From the NCBI GenBank assembly GCA_015487095.1, contig WFQM01000320.1, forward strand, positions 1 through 44,721: a stretch of DNA of 44,721 nucleotides. The letters run 5' to 3'. Under the pieces are notes generated by a model. That model was not told the DNA's origin and did no database searches. It worked only from the letters and a program-made list of their open reading frames with translations. The stretch's first letter is position 1; every line of letters starts with the position of its first letter. A program made the translations under genes and the position numbers. This DNA comes from Gammaproteobacteria bacterium (GTDB taxonomy: Bacteria > Pseudomonadota > Gammaproteobacteria > SZUA-152). This document shows positions 9,101 to 16,706 of this stretch, in pieces.

Positions 9101-9506
9101 GTTTTTTTTGATTGGCATCATATTTTTCAGAGTGGCTGTGTATAACAGGGATTTTTATATAATTTTCTTTTAGGATATGGATATTAACGGCCGTTTTGGC
9201 AAGGTCGGCAATATTTTTAAAGCCTTTGCGCAGCACGATTTGTAGTAGAAAATCAGAGTTGCAATCATACTCACGACATACTTTTGGCCGCTTTTTCCAG
9301 TTGGTGCAGCGGCTATTGTTACGATCAAAGTGGATGCAGTAACCTTCCGAATCTTTATCGACGAAACCTTTGGGTGGAGTGTTGCCATTCGCGGGCTCCA
9401 TTTCATCAGGCTGTAAACGTACCAGTTTTCGACAACAAAAAGTTGCACAGCCCATACGCTGCCCTTCATCACAATTTACAAGGTATGTTTTTTTGCAGTT
9501 ATCCAT
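9093..9506 (-). CDS. YkgJ-type cysteine-cluster protein
   Basis: A 137-residue protein with many cysteines, including ATFCCRKL (about 21-28), GYCIHFD, SRCTNW and RPKVCREYDC. This spacing matches the Fe-S/Zn cysteine-cluster family COG0727 (YkgJ). These proteins are thought to bind a metal or an Fe-S cluster; the reaction is unknown. The C-terminus is less conserved and lysine-rich. Its 3' end overlaps the start of the ferredoxin-reductase-globin gene, so the two are translationally coupled and probably functionally linked, for example in cluster handling or redox sensing (inference). Confidence 0.85.
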   Translation of the reverse strand: MDNCKKTYLVNCDEGQRMGCATFCCRKLVRLQPDEMEPANGNTPPKGFVDKDSEGYCIHFDRNNSRCTNWKKRPKVCREYDCNSDFLLQIVLRKGFKNIADLAKTAVNIHILKENYIKIPVIHSHSEKYDANQKKHE

Positions 9507-9562
9507 TTTACCCCCGTAGTTTTTCGGGATAACTATTCAATTAATCGATAAAAGCTTATTTA

Positions 9563-9589
9563 TATACCCGTGGCGATTGAGGTTCAGGT
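9563..9589. repeat. solo end of a dispersed palindromic repeat
   Basis: These 27 bases, beginning tatacccgtggcgattgag, match the left end of the element at 25276-25436 at 24 of 27 positions. The rest of the element is not present here, so this is a truncated or decayed copy. It lies in the gap between the YkgJ-type gene and the roadblock gene. Confidence 0.6.
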
Positions 9590-9639
9590 ATATGTTATCA
9601 CTTGGCACTATCTGCTACTGACAGGGTTCTACAATAAGA

Positions 9640-9682
9640 TGCCAGTGAATTTGTTGCATAACCAAGAACAAACTCACTGGCA
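9640..9682 (-). terminator. hairpin after the roadblock/GTPase operon
   Basis: Arms 9640-9655 and 9667-9682 pair at 15 of 16 positions around an 11-base loop. It sits 28 bases beyond the stop of the roadblock gene, at the end of the four-gene minus-strand operon. The bases after it on the minus strand (cttattgtag) are not a clean U tract, so it may be an attenuating or transcript-end structure rather than a textbook terminator. Confidence 0.5.
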
Positions 9683-9709
9683 TATAATCTTTATATTTTC
9701 AGATTTTAC

Positions 9710-10114
9710 CTAAATAGCCGCTTCAATAGACGGCATAGACGAACGCGATTTCGTCAGAACCATACCGAGGTTGGCTGATTTTCGACAAACAAAAGTCGCT
9801 ACATGTTCTTCATTGCTTTTGGAACGTAAAAATACGTGTAACAAATTATCACTGTTAATAATGATTTCCTGAAAATAATGGTGGTTATCATTTTCCACTC
9901 CGCGGGCCTTTTTGAACATACTTTCAATCAGGGACACATTGGTTCCCTGAAAAAGGTCTGCGGTTGCAGCAGCAACAACCTCCAGCACTTCAGCCGGGTG
10001 TGAGTCCACAGTCTTGGCGCTTAGTAGCATACCGGTGCTGAGGTCCACGAAACCTGCGGCGACACATTCCGGAATGGATGCGATGGCTGTTTGTAGGGCT
10101 TTATCTAATGACAT
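9710..10114 (-). CDS. roadblock/LC7 domain protein (MglB-like)
   Basis: A 134-residue single-domain protein. The pattern MSLDKALQTAIASIPECVAA followed by GFVDLSTGMLLSA, a long helix and a beta hairpin (LHVFLRSK, HVATFVCRKSANLG) is that of the roadblock/LC7 fold. Such proteins dimerise and bind small Ras-like GTPases; MglB is the known GTPase-activating example. The start is ATG 10114, preceded at ideal spacing by aaggag; the longer upstream frame is not used. It is the last gene of the operon, 32 bases after the ABC-phosphatase fusion and near the GTPase gene, its likely partner. Confidence 0.88.
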   Translation of the reverse strand: MSLDKALQTAIASIPECVAAGFVDLSTGMLLSAKTVDSHPAEVLEVVAAATADLFQGTNVSLIESMFKKARGVENDNHHYFQEIIINSDNLLHVFLRSKSNEEHVATFVCRKSANLGMVLTKSRSSMPSIEAAI

Positions 10115-10146
10115 TTTTTTCTCCTTGATAGTAAATGATATGCGGT

Positions 10147-11508
10147 TTATGACGACGCAATATGTCGTCCGTTGCTTATGCCGGAATTTGCTACCGCCAA
10201 CGCAAATTCCTCCAAAAATTCTACTTGAACATCTGATTGCACCCAACGAGGCTCAATGCTACGTGCGGCCTCCAGAGCATCCAGAGCAGTTTCACCTTCC
10301 CAGATCAACTGCGCAACGAGCATAGTGCCGGTACGACCCATGCCGGCTTTGCAATGCATGGCAATAGCTTCGCCCTGTTCGGTCAATTCACCCACCTGTT
10401 CGCAAAGTTTGAGAGCGGCTTCAATGGTAGGTACTCCCATATCCTTAATTGGAAATGCAATTCCCTTGATGTCGTATTCGGCAAGTATAACCGGATCAAT
10501 GGGTTGAGTTGTCAGGGAAACCAGCACGCTGATTCCCACTCGCTGTAGCGCAGCGAGATCATAATCCAGTTCGATTAATAATCCGGGACGTGGCGTGCCG
10601 GCCAGGTCACCTTTTCTAAGCCAAAGAAAATTACGAGGCCCAAATGCATCACTTTTGTATTTCCGAGCCTCCTCGGGTATTTTGGGGCGAACCGTTTTAA
10701 GCGGTGCAGCTGGCGTATCTATGGCTTCTGTTACGGGGTCATTCAGATGTTCGTCGGGTGTGTCTGGGGCAGAAACACAACAGGAGCCACTGCGCACAAA
10801 ATCTCTGGCCGCTTGTGATTGAGGTGCTGCAAAAAAATCGGCGGTGGGTTGTGTTTCATGAACCCAGCCACCGGCCAATAATGCGGTTTGTCCACCCAGT
10901 TTGATAGCTTGTTTCTGGTTATGTACAACGACCACCACAGCGCGGCGTTCGGCTTCCATGAGCAGATAATCCAACAGGCGATGGGTTTCTGCTTCATCCA
11001 GCCCGGCAGTGGGTTCGTCTACAAAAATTAATTTGGGGTTAGCTGCTACAGTACGGGCAATTGCCAGGTGGCGTTGCACCGCCAGTGGAAAATCTGAGGC
11101 ATTGTCATTCAGCCGGTCAACTAATTCAGTCAGGCCTGCCTTGCTCAACAGGCGTTGTGCCACATCCCGTTGCTGGGAGATATCCAGTGTATGGCGTTCG
11201 GGCATATCATTAACAATATTCTCACGAATGCTGGCCATGATGAGCTTGGTTTTCTGTGCCACCAGTGCAGGTGACTCAGACTTTCCCAAAGGCATGCCGA
11301 CATATTCGGCCTTGCCCCAAGTGCGTAGAGAAGGATTGGCATTGTTAAGGCCGGAAAGTGTTCGTAGCAGGGTGGATTTTCCAGTACCGGCTGGGCCCAA
11401 CAACACGGTCATTCCCTGCTCGGGAATATCCAGGTCGATACCGTTAAGAATAATTTTATCACCAAAAGCGACACCATACTCTCGCAAAGATAGAATTGAT
11501 TCGCTCAC
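10147..11508 (-). CDS. ABC ATPase fused to dual-specificity (Tyr/Ser/Thr) phosphatase
   Basis: A 453-residue fusion. Residues 1-240 are an ABC ATPase of PstB/GlnQ style: Walker A GPAGTGKST (38-46), Q-loop Gln85, Walker B LIFVDEP (160-166), D-loop AGLD and switch His196. The usual LSGGQ signature is replaced by FPLAVQRHL (140-148). A linker of about 50 residues leads to a Cys-based phosphatase (about 285-440) with general-acid candidate Asp356 in FPIKDMGVP and P-loop HCKAGMGRTG (385-394; nucleophile Cys386, Arg392), most like compact DUSP23-type enzymes. No permease is nearby, so a regulatory ATPase-phosphatase is more likely than a transporter subunit. It starts at GTG 11508, overlapping the GTPase stop in GTGA. 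Confidence 0.9.
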   Translation of the reverse strand: MSESILSLREYGVAFGDKIILNGIDLDIPEQGMTVLLGPAGTGKSTLLRTLSGLNNANPSLRTWGKAEYVGMPLGKSESPALVAQKTKLIMASIRENIVNDMPERHTLDISQQRDVAQRLLSKAGLTELVDRLNDNASDFPLAVQRHLAIARTVAANPKLIFVDEPTAGLDEAETHRLLDYLLMEAERRAVVVVVHNQKQAIKLGGQTALLAGGWVHETQPTADFFAAPQSQAARDFVRSGSCCVSAPDTPDEHLNDPVTEAIDTPAAPLKTVRPKIPEEARKYKSDAFGPRNFLWLRKGDLAGTPRPGLLIELDYDLAALQRVGISVLVSLTTQPIDPVILAEYDIKGIAFPIKDMGVPTIEAALKLCEQVGELTEQGEAIAMHCKAGMGRTGTMLVAQLIWEGETALDALEAARSIEPRWVQSDVQVEFLEEFALAVANSGISNGRHIASS

Positions 11509-12053
11509 GCGGCTTCTCCATTCAGACCAGGGTCCAGAGAATAAAGCAGAGCCTGAACCAGCATCATGACATCATCATGTTGACGGGCATCCACCTCGAA
11601 CACAGGCACATTCAGATCCAGTTTTGTCAGAGTTGCCTGGTAGTCCTCAAGCTTTAATCCTTTGCGCAATTCCATTCTTGTAATGCCAATGGCCACAGCA
11701 TTATTTTGAATAAACTCTTTAAAGGCGCTGATAAAGGCCTTTAAGTCATCCAGTGGAGCGGGATTGGCATCGTCCAGCATAATAATTACACCAAGGCTGC
11801 CATCGGTGAGCAAGTCCCACATAAAATTGAAACGCTCTTGTCCGGGTGTACCATAAAGATGCAGTGTCTCTCCATTATCCAGACGCATACTACCGTAATC
11901 CATTGCCACTGTGGTCAATTCTTTTTTGTCTTTTGTTTCATCTGTTGCAGTCTGTTCTGTGGAAAATGGTGCAATATCACTAATTGCGGTAATTGCGGTT
12001 GTTTTGCCTGCACCTACGGGGCCGGTAAAAATAATTTTGTACTGACCAATCAT
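11505..12053 (-). CDS. small Ras-like GTPase of the Arf/MglA-related COG2229 group
   Basis: A 182-residue GTPase. The P-loop is GPVGAGKTT (11-19); the switch II region is GTPGQERF (68-75); VIIMLDDANP is the strand preceding the helical half. The base-specificity motif, normally N/TKxD, reads TRME (125-128); COG2229 proteins often diverge here. The start ATG 12053 has aggaa eight bases upstream. The stop overlaps the GTG of the ABC-phosphatase gene, and a roadblock gene lies at the operon end, so a GTPase-roadblock switch is the natural reading, with the receiver-like protein and the phosphatase as input or output. Confidence 0.9.
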   Translation of the reverse strand: MIGQYKIIFTGPVGAGKTTAITAISDIAPFSTEQTATDETKDKKELTTVAMDYGSMRLDNGETLHLYGTPGQERFNFMWDLLTDGSLGVIIMLDDANPAPLDDLKAFISAFKEFIQNNAVAIGITRMELRKGLKLEDYQATLTKLDLNVPVFEVDARQHDDVMMLVQALLYSLDPGLNGEAA

Positions 12054-12091
12054 AATTAATTCCTGTTTTTCAGGTTATCATCGAGTTACTG

Positions 12092-13255
12092 TTATTTGCT
12101 GATACGGCGTAAAATAGAGGCTAATAATCCGCGCCTTGTGGGTTTGTCTTTCATGACTTCTTTGGGGGCAATTAGTGAGTCTGCCCGGCGTGTTGCAGAC
12201 CCTGTTAAACCTGTTGTTATTGCTGCACTATAAAATGAATACACATGGGCTTGATCAATATCCAGGCTTTGGGCGATGTTATCCAATGTGCGTGGATTTC
12301 CTGCCCATAAAGAGGCAATACGCATGCCGTATGGTGTATGTGGAAGACGAGGAAAATTGGGCCAGGATTGCAAATAATACGGTGCAGATAAATCAGTACC
12401 TTCCGGCACGCGACCGCGTGCTGTACGCAAAGTCAGATCCCATATCAGGTAATTAATGGATATGGATCTCAGGTCGTCGGTTTCATCTGCGGGTAATTCT
12501 TTTTTGCCTGTATTGCAAACACGATTGATCTCTATTGTAAATTCTTCGCTCAATGTTGCCACGCCCAGGTTTTTTAGCTGACTGTCAGTTAAATCACTAT
12601 AAGCACGATCCTGGTCGGGCAACAGGATGAGTCGGCGATTTCTCCAACATTGCACGTAGAGAATACATTGTTGCCCAACACTTTTTTTAAGGCTGGAGAG
12701 AATACGTCCCAAGAGATAATTATCCGGATTATAATAAAGTTCAGACTCACTCTGTATACCGGTTTGTTGTATCGATTTCAAGTTAATACTTGTTGTCTTG
12801 AGCTGTGTATTCAGTGAGTGGGCTGCCGCGTTAATTCCTGTTGTATTGGTATCCAGTTTTGTTGATGCTTCTGAATTATCATCAGAGGCTGGAGGGTTTG
12901 CTGAATCAGTATTGCTGATGATTTCTGTGGTTGGCGGTAATCCTGTTACCAGGTCAAAAATAGATTCCCACAATAAATCCAGCTTGGCAGGTTTGGCGAC
13001 ATAAGTAGCCCCCTTGATTTTTATGGGGGATTCTGACATGACAATAGCGGGTAGATCAGGATGTTGTTGTTGATATTTTTCCCAAGCATTGGCCTCGCCA
13101 TCCAGATCAACAATACCCAGATGTGCGTCCTCATTTTGCGCAAACTCGCAACGCCCTTTGAAGATAATTTTAAAAATGGTGCCCATCCTGGAAATAGACC
13201 GTTCATCCATGCCGACTAGAATAACTTTTATAGGTGAGTGTACTTCTGTTTTCAC
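12092..13255 (-). CDS. receiver-like regulator with a conserved C-terminal domain
   Basis: A 387-residue protein. Residues 9-105 resemble a two-component receiver: strand KVILVG followed by Asp17/Glu18, IVDLDG with candidate phospho-acceptor Asp50, PAIVMS, and VAKPAK with Lys88. It is divergent, and phosphorylation is unproven. A linker at about 106-165 is rich in Ser, Thr, Asn and Asp. The C-terminal half includes LLGRILSSLKKSV, a cluster of Trp and Tyr residues (YYLQSWPNFPRL) and a helical tail (MRIASLWAGNPRTLDNIA) that could be a winged-helix-like module; I do not recognise the family. GTG 13255 is chosen because the first strand precedes the first ATG. It is the first gene of the operon, 38 bases before the GTPase. 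Confidence 0.75.
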   Translation of the reverse strand: MKTEVHSPIKVILVGMDERSISRMGTIFKIIFKGRCEFAQNEDAHLGIVDLDGEANAWEKYQQQHPDLPAIVMSESPIKIKGATYVAKPAKLDLLWESIFDLVTGLPPTTEIISNTDSANPPASDDNSEASTKLDTNTTGINAAAHSLNTQLKTTSINLKSIQQTGIQSESELYYNPDNYLLGRILSSLKKSVGQQCILYVQCWRNRRLILLPDQDRAYSDLTDSQLKNLGVATLSEEFTIEINRVCNTGKKELPADETDDLRSISINYLIWDLTLRTARGRVPEGTDLSAPYYLQSWPNFPRLPHTPYGMRIASLWAGNPRTLDNIAQSLDIDQAHVYSFYSAAITTGLTGSATRRADSLIAPKEVMKDKPTRRGLLASILRRISK

Positions 13256-13837
13256 GAGCTTTGCTACCCCCTGTTTGTTGTTTGTTGCGCAGCCGAATGC
13301 GATTTATAAAACAGGATATGTGAGGCGCTGTTTTTATGTCTCTACCCAGGCTCCACGTCCATCACTCATATTAAGCGTAATACCCACCATTTCTTTCAGA
13401 AGCGGCATCGGGTAAAAATGCGAAAACTTTAGTGATAGCGTGCCATTTGCAATATAAATTTACGATAAAGGGTGGTGGGAGTATCGGTTTTTGATATAAA
13501 TGGTGGGATGATTATCAGAGAGATGGGCAAAAAAACAATTTGACTAGATGTTGTCAGAATAAAATGAAATGCTCCAATGTATTGAAAACATTGAACATTT
13601 ATCTGTGCTGGCAATGAGGGCATGGTTGCGTGGTATTTTGTTTTCTATTGTGATTGCTGTGTTGTTAGAAGCAGAGGGGAGCAGGATCAAAAAACCTGGG
13701 CATTTAAGGGATGTGTCAATTGAAGCGTTGCACATACTCATCGCAGGGTAATATACCGATGATCACGGTACCGTCCAGATTACAAAATTATACATATTTG
13801 TAATAGACCGGGGGTCGGGGCAGTATCACTGTAAATT
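13256..13837. other. AT-rich intergenic region, divergent promoter zone
   Basis: About 580 bases between the receiver-like gene and the SugE-like gene. I see no convincing gene: a 60-codon frame at 13569-13751 has no recognisable family or ribosome site. The left part must hold the promoter of the minus-strand GTPase operon. Near the right end are a perfect 10-base palindrome (acggtaccgt, about 13765-13774) and a hairpin with 8-base arms at 13779-13804, both in the likely leader of the exporter gene. Base composition is lower in GC than the flanking housekeeping genes. Confidence 0.5.
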
Positions 13838-13870
13838 ATGAAACTGAGTAATAAAATGGAGAAATATACA

Positions 13871-14200
13871 GTGGCATGGGTTTATTTGATCATTGCTGCC
13901 CTGTTTGAGTGTGGATGGGCAATAGGCTTGAAATATACGGATGGTTTTACAAAAATTTGGCCTTCCGTCTTCACAATAGTTGCAATGATTGTGAGTTTCC
14001 AGTTTTTATCCATGGCTATGAAAACAATTCCTGTGGGTACGGCTTACGCAATATGGACGGGTATTGGAACAGTGGGGGTTGCTATTTTGGGTATGGCGCT
14101 ATTTGGAGAATCCAGAGAAATAGCAAGAATATTATGTATAACACTGATTGTTATTGGGGTTGTTGGTCTTAAAGTATTTTCCGGACAGCATGCCGGTTAA
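13871..14200 (+). CDS. sugE: SugE/Gdx-type small multidrug-resistance exporter
   Basis: A 109-residue, four-helix inner-membrane protein of the SMR family. With start GTG 13871, the protein aligns at its first residue with E. coli SugE: the essential Glu falls at position 13, followed by [12 protein letters not shown], and later [18 protein letters not shown] ggag lies nine bases upstream of this GTG, while the longer ATG 13838 has no ribosome site. The family exports guanidinium and some quaternary ammonium ions in exchange for protons, working as an antiparallel dimer. The gene stands alone in AT-rich DNA. Confidence 0.93.
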   Translation: MAWVYLIIAALFECGWAIGLKYTDGFTKIWPSVFTIVAMIVSFQFLSMAMKTIPVGTAYAIWTGIGTVGVAILGMALFGESREIARILCITLIVIGVVGLKVFSGQHAG

Positions 14201-14574
14201 TAAGGATGAAATAGTATTAAGGATATTTTCAATAGTAAATAATTTAATGGATAAATTATTTTTTGAAAAAAATGAAAGACACGCCCCCTCATTTAAAAAT
14301 ATACGTTAGTGGATATGCAGAATCTTTATATGGAGTGGAATAGGTTCGAGATGAAGATGGTGGATAGCGATTGAGCTTATACAAACAGAAATAACATAAA
14401 GCACAGAAACAAAACGCTTCCTGTGATGATGGGGGGCGAATTGGTGTTGCCCGGCTTCCTGCACATACTCATTTTAGTCAGATTGCCAGTGTGTTGCTGC
14501 TGGTCGGCATTGATGGCTTTATTTGGTTATGGTGGGTTAGTGAATACTCGCTAACGAGCAAGATTTCATCTGAA
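14201..14574. other. AT-rich intergenic region
   Basis: About 370 bases between the exporter and zapE genes, with runs of A and T near 14220-14270. A frame around 14410-14560 reads hydrophobic residues, but has no ribosome site and no recognisable relative. The 13-base word tgcacatactcat at 14460-14472 repeats 13729-13741, on the other side of the exporter gene. Otherwise I see nothing definite. Confidence 0.4.
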
Positions 14575-15663
14575 CTATGGCCGATGTGCCTGCGCAAGAT
14601 AATCATTGCTGCGCATTTCCAGCAATCGACTTACCGTGCGTTGAAAATCAAAGGTATGGCGACGACCGTGATAGAGGTGTGTGGGCTCGTTATCGGCGGT
14701 GATCAGCAGTTTGACGCGCCGGTCATAAAACTCATCCACCATGTCGATAAACCGATGAGCCCACTCTTCTTCATTTTCACCCATGTCAGGCACGCTGGAA
14801 ACAAGTATGGTATGAAATTGTCGGGCGAGCTCAATATAGTCAGCACTGGCGCGAGGACCATGACAGAGCTGATAAAAATCAAACCAGGCAACATCGTCAG
14901 TACGACGATGGCAGGTAATTTGGCGGTGATTGATGTGTAATGGGATATCAATCAATGCTGTACCAGGGGCAAGTTCGTTAAAGCGCTGTTCAATAGCACG
15001 TTCACTGGCGGTGTTGAGCGGTGAAAACCAGGTATGAGTCTGTTTGAGTTTGCGCAGACGGTGGTCCGTGTTGCCGGTCAACTCAATGACTTCAGTATTC
15101 GTTTCAATGAGTTTGATGGCGGGCAGGAAATGCTCGCGTTGCAGGCCATTTTTATACAATTCTATCGGTGCAAGGTTAGAGGTGAATACCAGTGTTATAC
15201 CCTGGTCACTGAATGCGCCGAGCAGGCGATAAAGAATCATCGCATCAGTGATGTCCTCCACATAAAACTCATCGAGACACAATATGCGCGCTCGTTGTGC
15301 AAAGTGTCTGGCGACGATGAGCAGAGGGTCACGCTGTCCTGCTAATTGCGTAAGCTCATCATGAATTTCCTGCATGAAATGACGAAAGTGCAGGCGTAGT
15401 TTTTGATCAAAGGGCAGGGTATTGAAAAACATGTCCATGAGCCAGGTTTTCCCCCGGCCGACATCACCCCATAGGTATAATCCGCACGGTATTACGTTAC
15501 GCTTAGCAAATTTTTTGCATAACTGCGTTGCCCATCCTTTTTGCTCGGGCTGTTGTAGGCGTGTGGATAATATTTGAAAATATTTCAGCGCCGCGAGTTG
15601 GGCCGGATCAGGCTTAAAATGCTCATTATGCAAAGCGTGCTGGTATTGTGCGCTGAGGTCCAT
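14575..15663 (-). CDS. zapE: cell-division ATPase ZapE (AFG1-like)
   Basis: A 362-residue AAA-type ATPase. Walker A is GDVGRGKT (66-73), Walker B ends ILCLDEF (127-133), and the family motifs FYVEDITDAMIL and GITLVFTSNLAP follow. In E. coli ZapE associates with FtsZ rings and destabilises FtsZ polymers under oxygen limitation; the mitochondrial homologue AFG1/LACE1 helps turn over respiratory subunits. It is divergent from the small lipoprotein gene that begins 87 bases away, so both promoters share that gap. Confidence 0.95.
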   Translation of the reverse strand: MDLSAQYQHALHNEHFKPDPAQLAALKYFQILSTRLQQPEQKGWATQLCKKFAKRNVIPCGLYLWGDVGRGKTWLMDMFFNTLPFDQKLRLHFRHFMQEIHDELTQLAGQRDPLLIVARHFAQRARILCLDEFYVEDITDAMILYRLLGAFSDQGITLVFTSNLAPIELYKNGLQREHFLPAIKLIETNTEVIELTGNTDHRLRKLKQTHTWFSPLNTASERAIEQRFNELAPGTALIDIPLHINHRQITCHRRTDDVAWFDFYQLCHGPRASADYIELARQFHTILVSSVPDMGENEEEWAHRFIDMVDEFYDRRVKLLITADNEPTHLYHGRRHTFDFQRTVSRLLEMRSNDYLAQAHRP

Positions 15664-15750
15664 GCGTGAAAATCTATATTTATTGATAAAGGATAGCGGC
15701 CAGTATTCTTGCTGGCTTTATTGGTACAGTGTTCGGTATTATGCTGCACT

Positions 15751-16170
15751 ATGCAAAACTTAATTAAAAGAACGGTTTATTTGGGGGTGATGTTGCTGGC
15801 TATCTTGAGCTTAACGGCCTGTGACGAGAAAAAACAACGGGTAGCGCCCTCAGGGGACCATGCTGTGTTAGAGGAATTGGCAGCAGCTTACCGTAAGGTT
15901 AGCGAGAAATACCCTGTACAGCCGCAGGCCATGCCACCTAAAGGGCGCAAGGAGTTCTTGAACAAGGTTTTTACACAAGCCGGTTATAGCTATTCGGCAA
16001 CGTTAATTGCGATGGGGCAGGCGGCTACTGATCGCAGCAATAAAGAACAGCGTGATTTGGTAGAGTTATTGCTGCTACCGGTGAAGGGGCTGTCAAATGA
16101 AGTGCGGGCAGGCCTGTATACTGATGATGAGCTGGTGGCAATGCAGCGCTTGCAGATAAATTTTCGATAG
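15751..16170 (+). CDS. small lipoprotein, unknown function
   Basis: A 139-residue protein with a lipoprotein signal ending LSLTAC; the modified cysteine is residue 24. Asp at the next position would, by the E. coli Lol rule, favour inner-membrane retention. The mature part is helical and charged (LEELAAAYRKVSEKY, KEFLNKVFTQAGYSYSATLIAM, LVELLLLPVKGL). I recognise no family. The start is ATG 15751, since the upstream frame reaches into the shared promoter gap with zapE. Confidence 0.7.
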   Translation: MQNLIKRTVYLGVMLLAILSLTACDEKKQRVAPSGDHAVLEELAAAYRKVSEKYPVQPQAMPPKGRKEFLNKVFTQAGYSYSATLIAMGQAATDRSNKEQRDLVELLLLPVKGLSNEVRAGLYTDDELVAMQRLQINFR

Positions 16171-16288
16171 AGATGTAGATTTGTATCAGGTTGCCTGTTG
16201 AATGACTCATGCGGCGATTGATTGTTTCACGGCCCGTAAGCGCCCAGTTAAGCCTCTTGGCCGCAGTCGCTGTGTGGCTCTGATGACG

Positions 16289-16654
16289 TCAAATTTCCAA
16301 TTCGTTACTGATTTCAGACAATATGTAGCGGGCCATTGCTAAATTGCCACTAGTCTTGTCGAGTATAAGGTAGACGAAGAGTCCATCCTTTTGGGGTAAA
16401 AGCCGAATCAGGTGGTATTGTGTACCGAGGGTAATCAAAATATCTTCAAGGCTATCCTTCAACCCCAGGTTTCGCATCGTCGTACGTTTTGCACGTACTA
16501 TTTCAGTGTTGCCAACGGCAGCTAAACTGAGATTGAGTTTTGTGTCACCTTTTTCAGAGTCGAGCATCAGGCCACTGTTACTATCAACGATACAAGCACC
16601 GATGAACCCGTCGAGTTTACGGGTTTTTTTAAGACTCTCTTTCAAACTTGCCAT
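16289..16654 (-). CDS. second roadblock/LC7-like protein
   Basis: A 121-residue protein of roadblock pattern: helix ASLKESLKKTRKLDGFIGA, strand CIVDSNSGLMLDS, a central helix ending in EIVRAKRTTMRNLG, then YHLIRLLPQKDGLFVYLILDK as the second beta unit. It differs clearly from the roadblock protein at 9710-10114. The start is ATG 16654 with ggag eight bases upstream. No GTPase gene is adjacent, so it may serve the GTPase at 11505-12053 as an alternative partner, or act alone; that is inference. It ends close to the lipoprotein gene, convergent with it. Confidence 0.75.
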   Translation of the reverse strand: MASLKESLKKTRKLDGFIGACIVDSNSGLMLDSEKGDTKLNLSLAAVGNTEIVRAKRTTMRNLGLKDSLEDILITLGTQYHLIRLLPQKDGLFVYLILDKTSGNLAMARYILSEISNELEI

Positions 16655-16706
16655 CACTGTTCTCCATTCCTAAATCATAGTTTTTAACGTGGTGAGCATA
16701 CATTTT

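Noticed and set aside
10147-11508. A phosphate or amino-acid importer ATPase
   Set aside because: The LSGGQ signature is missing, a phosphatase is fused behind it, and no permease or binding-protein gene lies nearby.
9710-13255. The operon as a true actinobacterial-type conservon
   Set aside because: It lacks the histidine-kinase-like CvnA, the DUF742 protein and the P450; only the GTPase and roadblock parts are shared.
13569-13751. 60-codon plus-strand frame before the SugE-like gene
   Set aside because: No ribosome site, no recognisable family, and AT-rich non-coding composition around it.
13742-13870. Guanidine riboswitch upstream of the SugE-like gene
   Set aside because: I looked for the paired ACGR loops of guanidine-II and the conserved words of guanidine-I and -III. 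The leader has a palindrome and one hairpin but none of these features. A covariance-model search would settle it.
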